Part shown: positions 5,339 through 5,770 of the stretch, one piece after another
How the letters are laid out: every line of letters starts with the position of its first letter
How positions within the stretch are numbered: the first letter of the stretch is position 1
From: Xanthobacteraceae bacterium
GTDB lineage: Bacteria > Pseudomonadota > Alphaproteobacteria > Rhizobiales > Xanthobacteraceae
Reading direction: 5' to 3'
Length of the DNA stretch: 5,770 bases
Assembly: GCA_030037185.1 (NCBI GenBank)
Contig: JASHRR010000732.1
Span: forward strand, 1 to 5,770
Translations under genes and position numbers: made by a program
Notes under the pieces: generated by a model
What the model saw: the letters and a program-made list of their open reading frames with translations, nothing else
Told to the model about the DNA's origin: nothing
The model's database searches: none

Positions 5339-5770
5339 ATGAAACTCGTTTCTATTCCGGCCAATCCGGTCCCCGAAGGCGCCGTCGCAGGTGTTGTCAA
5401 GACGCCCGACGGGATCTCGATCAGATTCGCGCGCTGGCCGCCGCCGCGGGATCGCAAGGGGACGGTGTGCATCTTCCAAGGACGCATCGAGTTCATCGAA
5501 AAATATTTTGAAATCGTGCGCGATCTGGTCGCGCGCGGCTTTGCCGTGGCGGCATTCGATTGGCGTGGCCAGGGCCTCTCCGATCGTATGCTGCGAGAGC
5601 CGCGCAAGGGGCACGTCTCGAGCTTTACCGAATATGACGCCGACCTTGAGACCTTCATGAGGCAGGTCGTTCTGCCCGATTGCCCGCCACCGCTGTTCGG
5701 GCTCGCAAATTCGATGGGGGCTGCGGTTCTGATCCGTGCAGTGGCCCGCGGCAATCGCTGGTTCGACCGC
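5339..5770 (+). CDS. Alpha/beta hydrolase, lysophospholipase-like (partial, runs off right edge)
   Basis: The first 144 residues of a serine hydrolase related to the PldB/monoacylglycerol lipase group are visible. The order of motifs fits: an N-terminal beta region (TPDGISIRFARWPPP), the oxyanion-side segment FQGRIEFIEKYFEIVRDL, then FDWRGQG at 73-79, PRKGHVSSFTEYDADLETF, and the nucleophile elbow LANSMGAA with Ser125 as predicted nucleophile. The catalytic Asp and His lie beyond the window. The elbow reads A-N-S-M-G instead of the textbook G-x-S-x-G, as is common in this group. I chose ATG at 5339 because MKLVSIPANPVPEGAV matches the N-terminus I recall for alphaproteobacterial members; the ATG at 5332 is out of frame. 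The ribosome binding site is weak (GGTAAG at 5323-5328). The substrate is unknown. It diverges from hsp20 with a 195 bp gap, and nothing seen ties it to heat control. Confidence 0.85.
   Translation, partial: MKLVSIPANPVPEGAVAGVVKTPDGISIRFARWPPPRDRKGTVCIFQGRIEFIEKYFEIVRDLVARGFAVAAFDWRGQGLSDRMLREPRKGHVSSFTEYDADLETFMRQVVLPDCPPPLFGLANSMGAAVLIRAVARGNRWFDR

Overview
The window looks like the chromosome of an alphaproteobacterium of the order Hyphomicrobiales, probably near Bradyrhizobium and its relatives. The pointers are high GC with GC-rich third codon positions, a long-form NADPH-type glutamate synthase subunit, a class A (IbpA-like) rhizobial small heat-shock protein behind a ROSE-type RNA thermometer, and an alpha/beta hydrolase of a type common in that group. 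The taxon is inferred from recalled protein style, not from a search. I see no mobile element, CRISPR array, tRNA or rRNA.

Layout. Positions 1-2362 (minus strand) hold the first 787 codons of gltB, the glutamate synthase large subunit; the reading frame is intact and runs off the left edge. A 389 bp gap (2363-2751) separates it from a divergent gene at 2752-3807 (+) for a low-specificity L-threonine aldolase. The gap holds two short palindromes, 10 bp apart, that look like operator sites. Positions 3808-4039 are non-coding and contain three stem-loops in a row, two of them near copies of each other. Positions 4040-4618 (+) encode a small secreted protein of unknown function with a PepSY-like segment and a proline-rich tail. 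It converges on an hsp20 gene (4679-5143, minus), and a 26 bp perfect palindrome between them forms a strong terminator for the hsp20 side. Upstream of hsp20 are a three-hairpin ROSE leader (5147-5219) and a near-consensus sigma-32 promoter (5227-5255). A divergent alpha/beta hydrolase gene starts at 5339 (+) and runs off the right edge after 144 codons.

How the parts relate. gltB (ammonia assimilation) and the threonine aldolase gene (glycine/threonine metabolism) share an intergenic control region, but they are separate transcription units. The best-resolved unit is hsp20: heat would act at transcription through RpoH and at translation through melting of the hairpin that hides the ribosome binding site, and the unit ends at its own terminator. 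Nothing here is clearly a new system. The most rewarding items are the complete heat-shock control module, the paired palindromes and the duplicated stem-loops.
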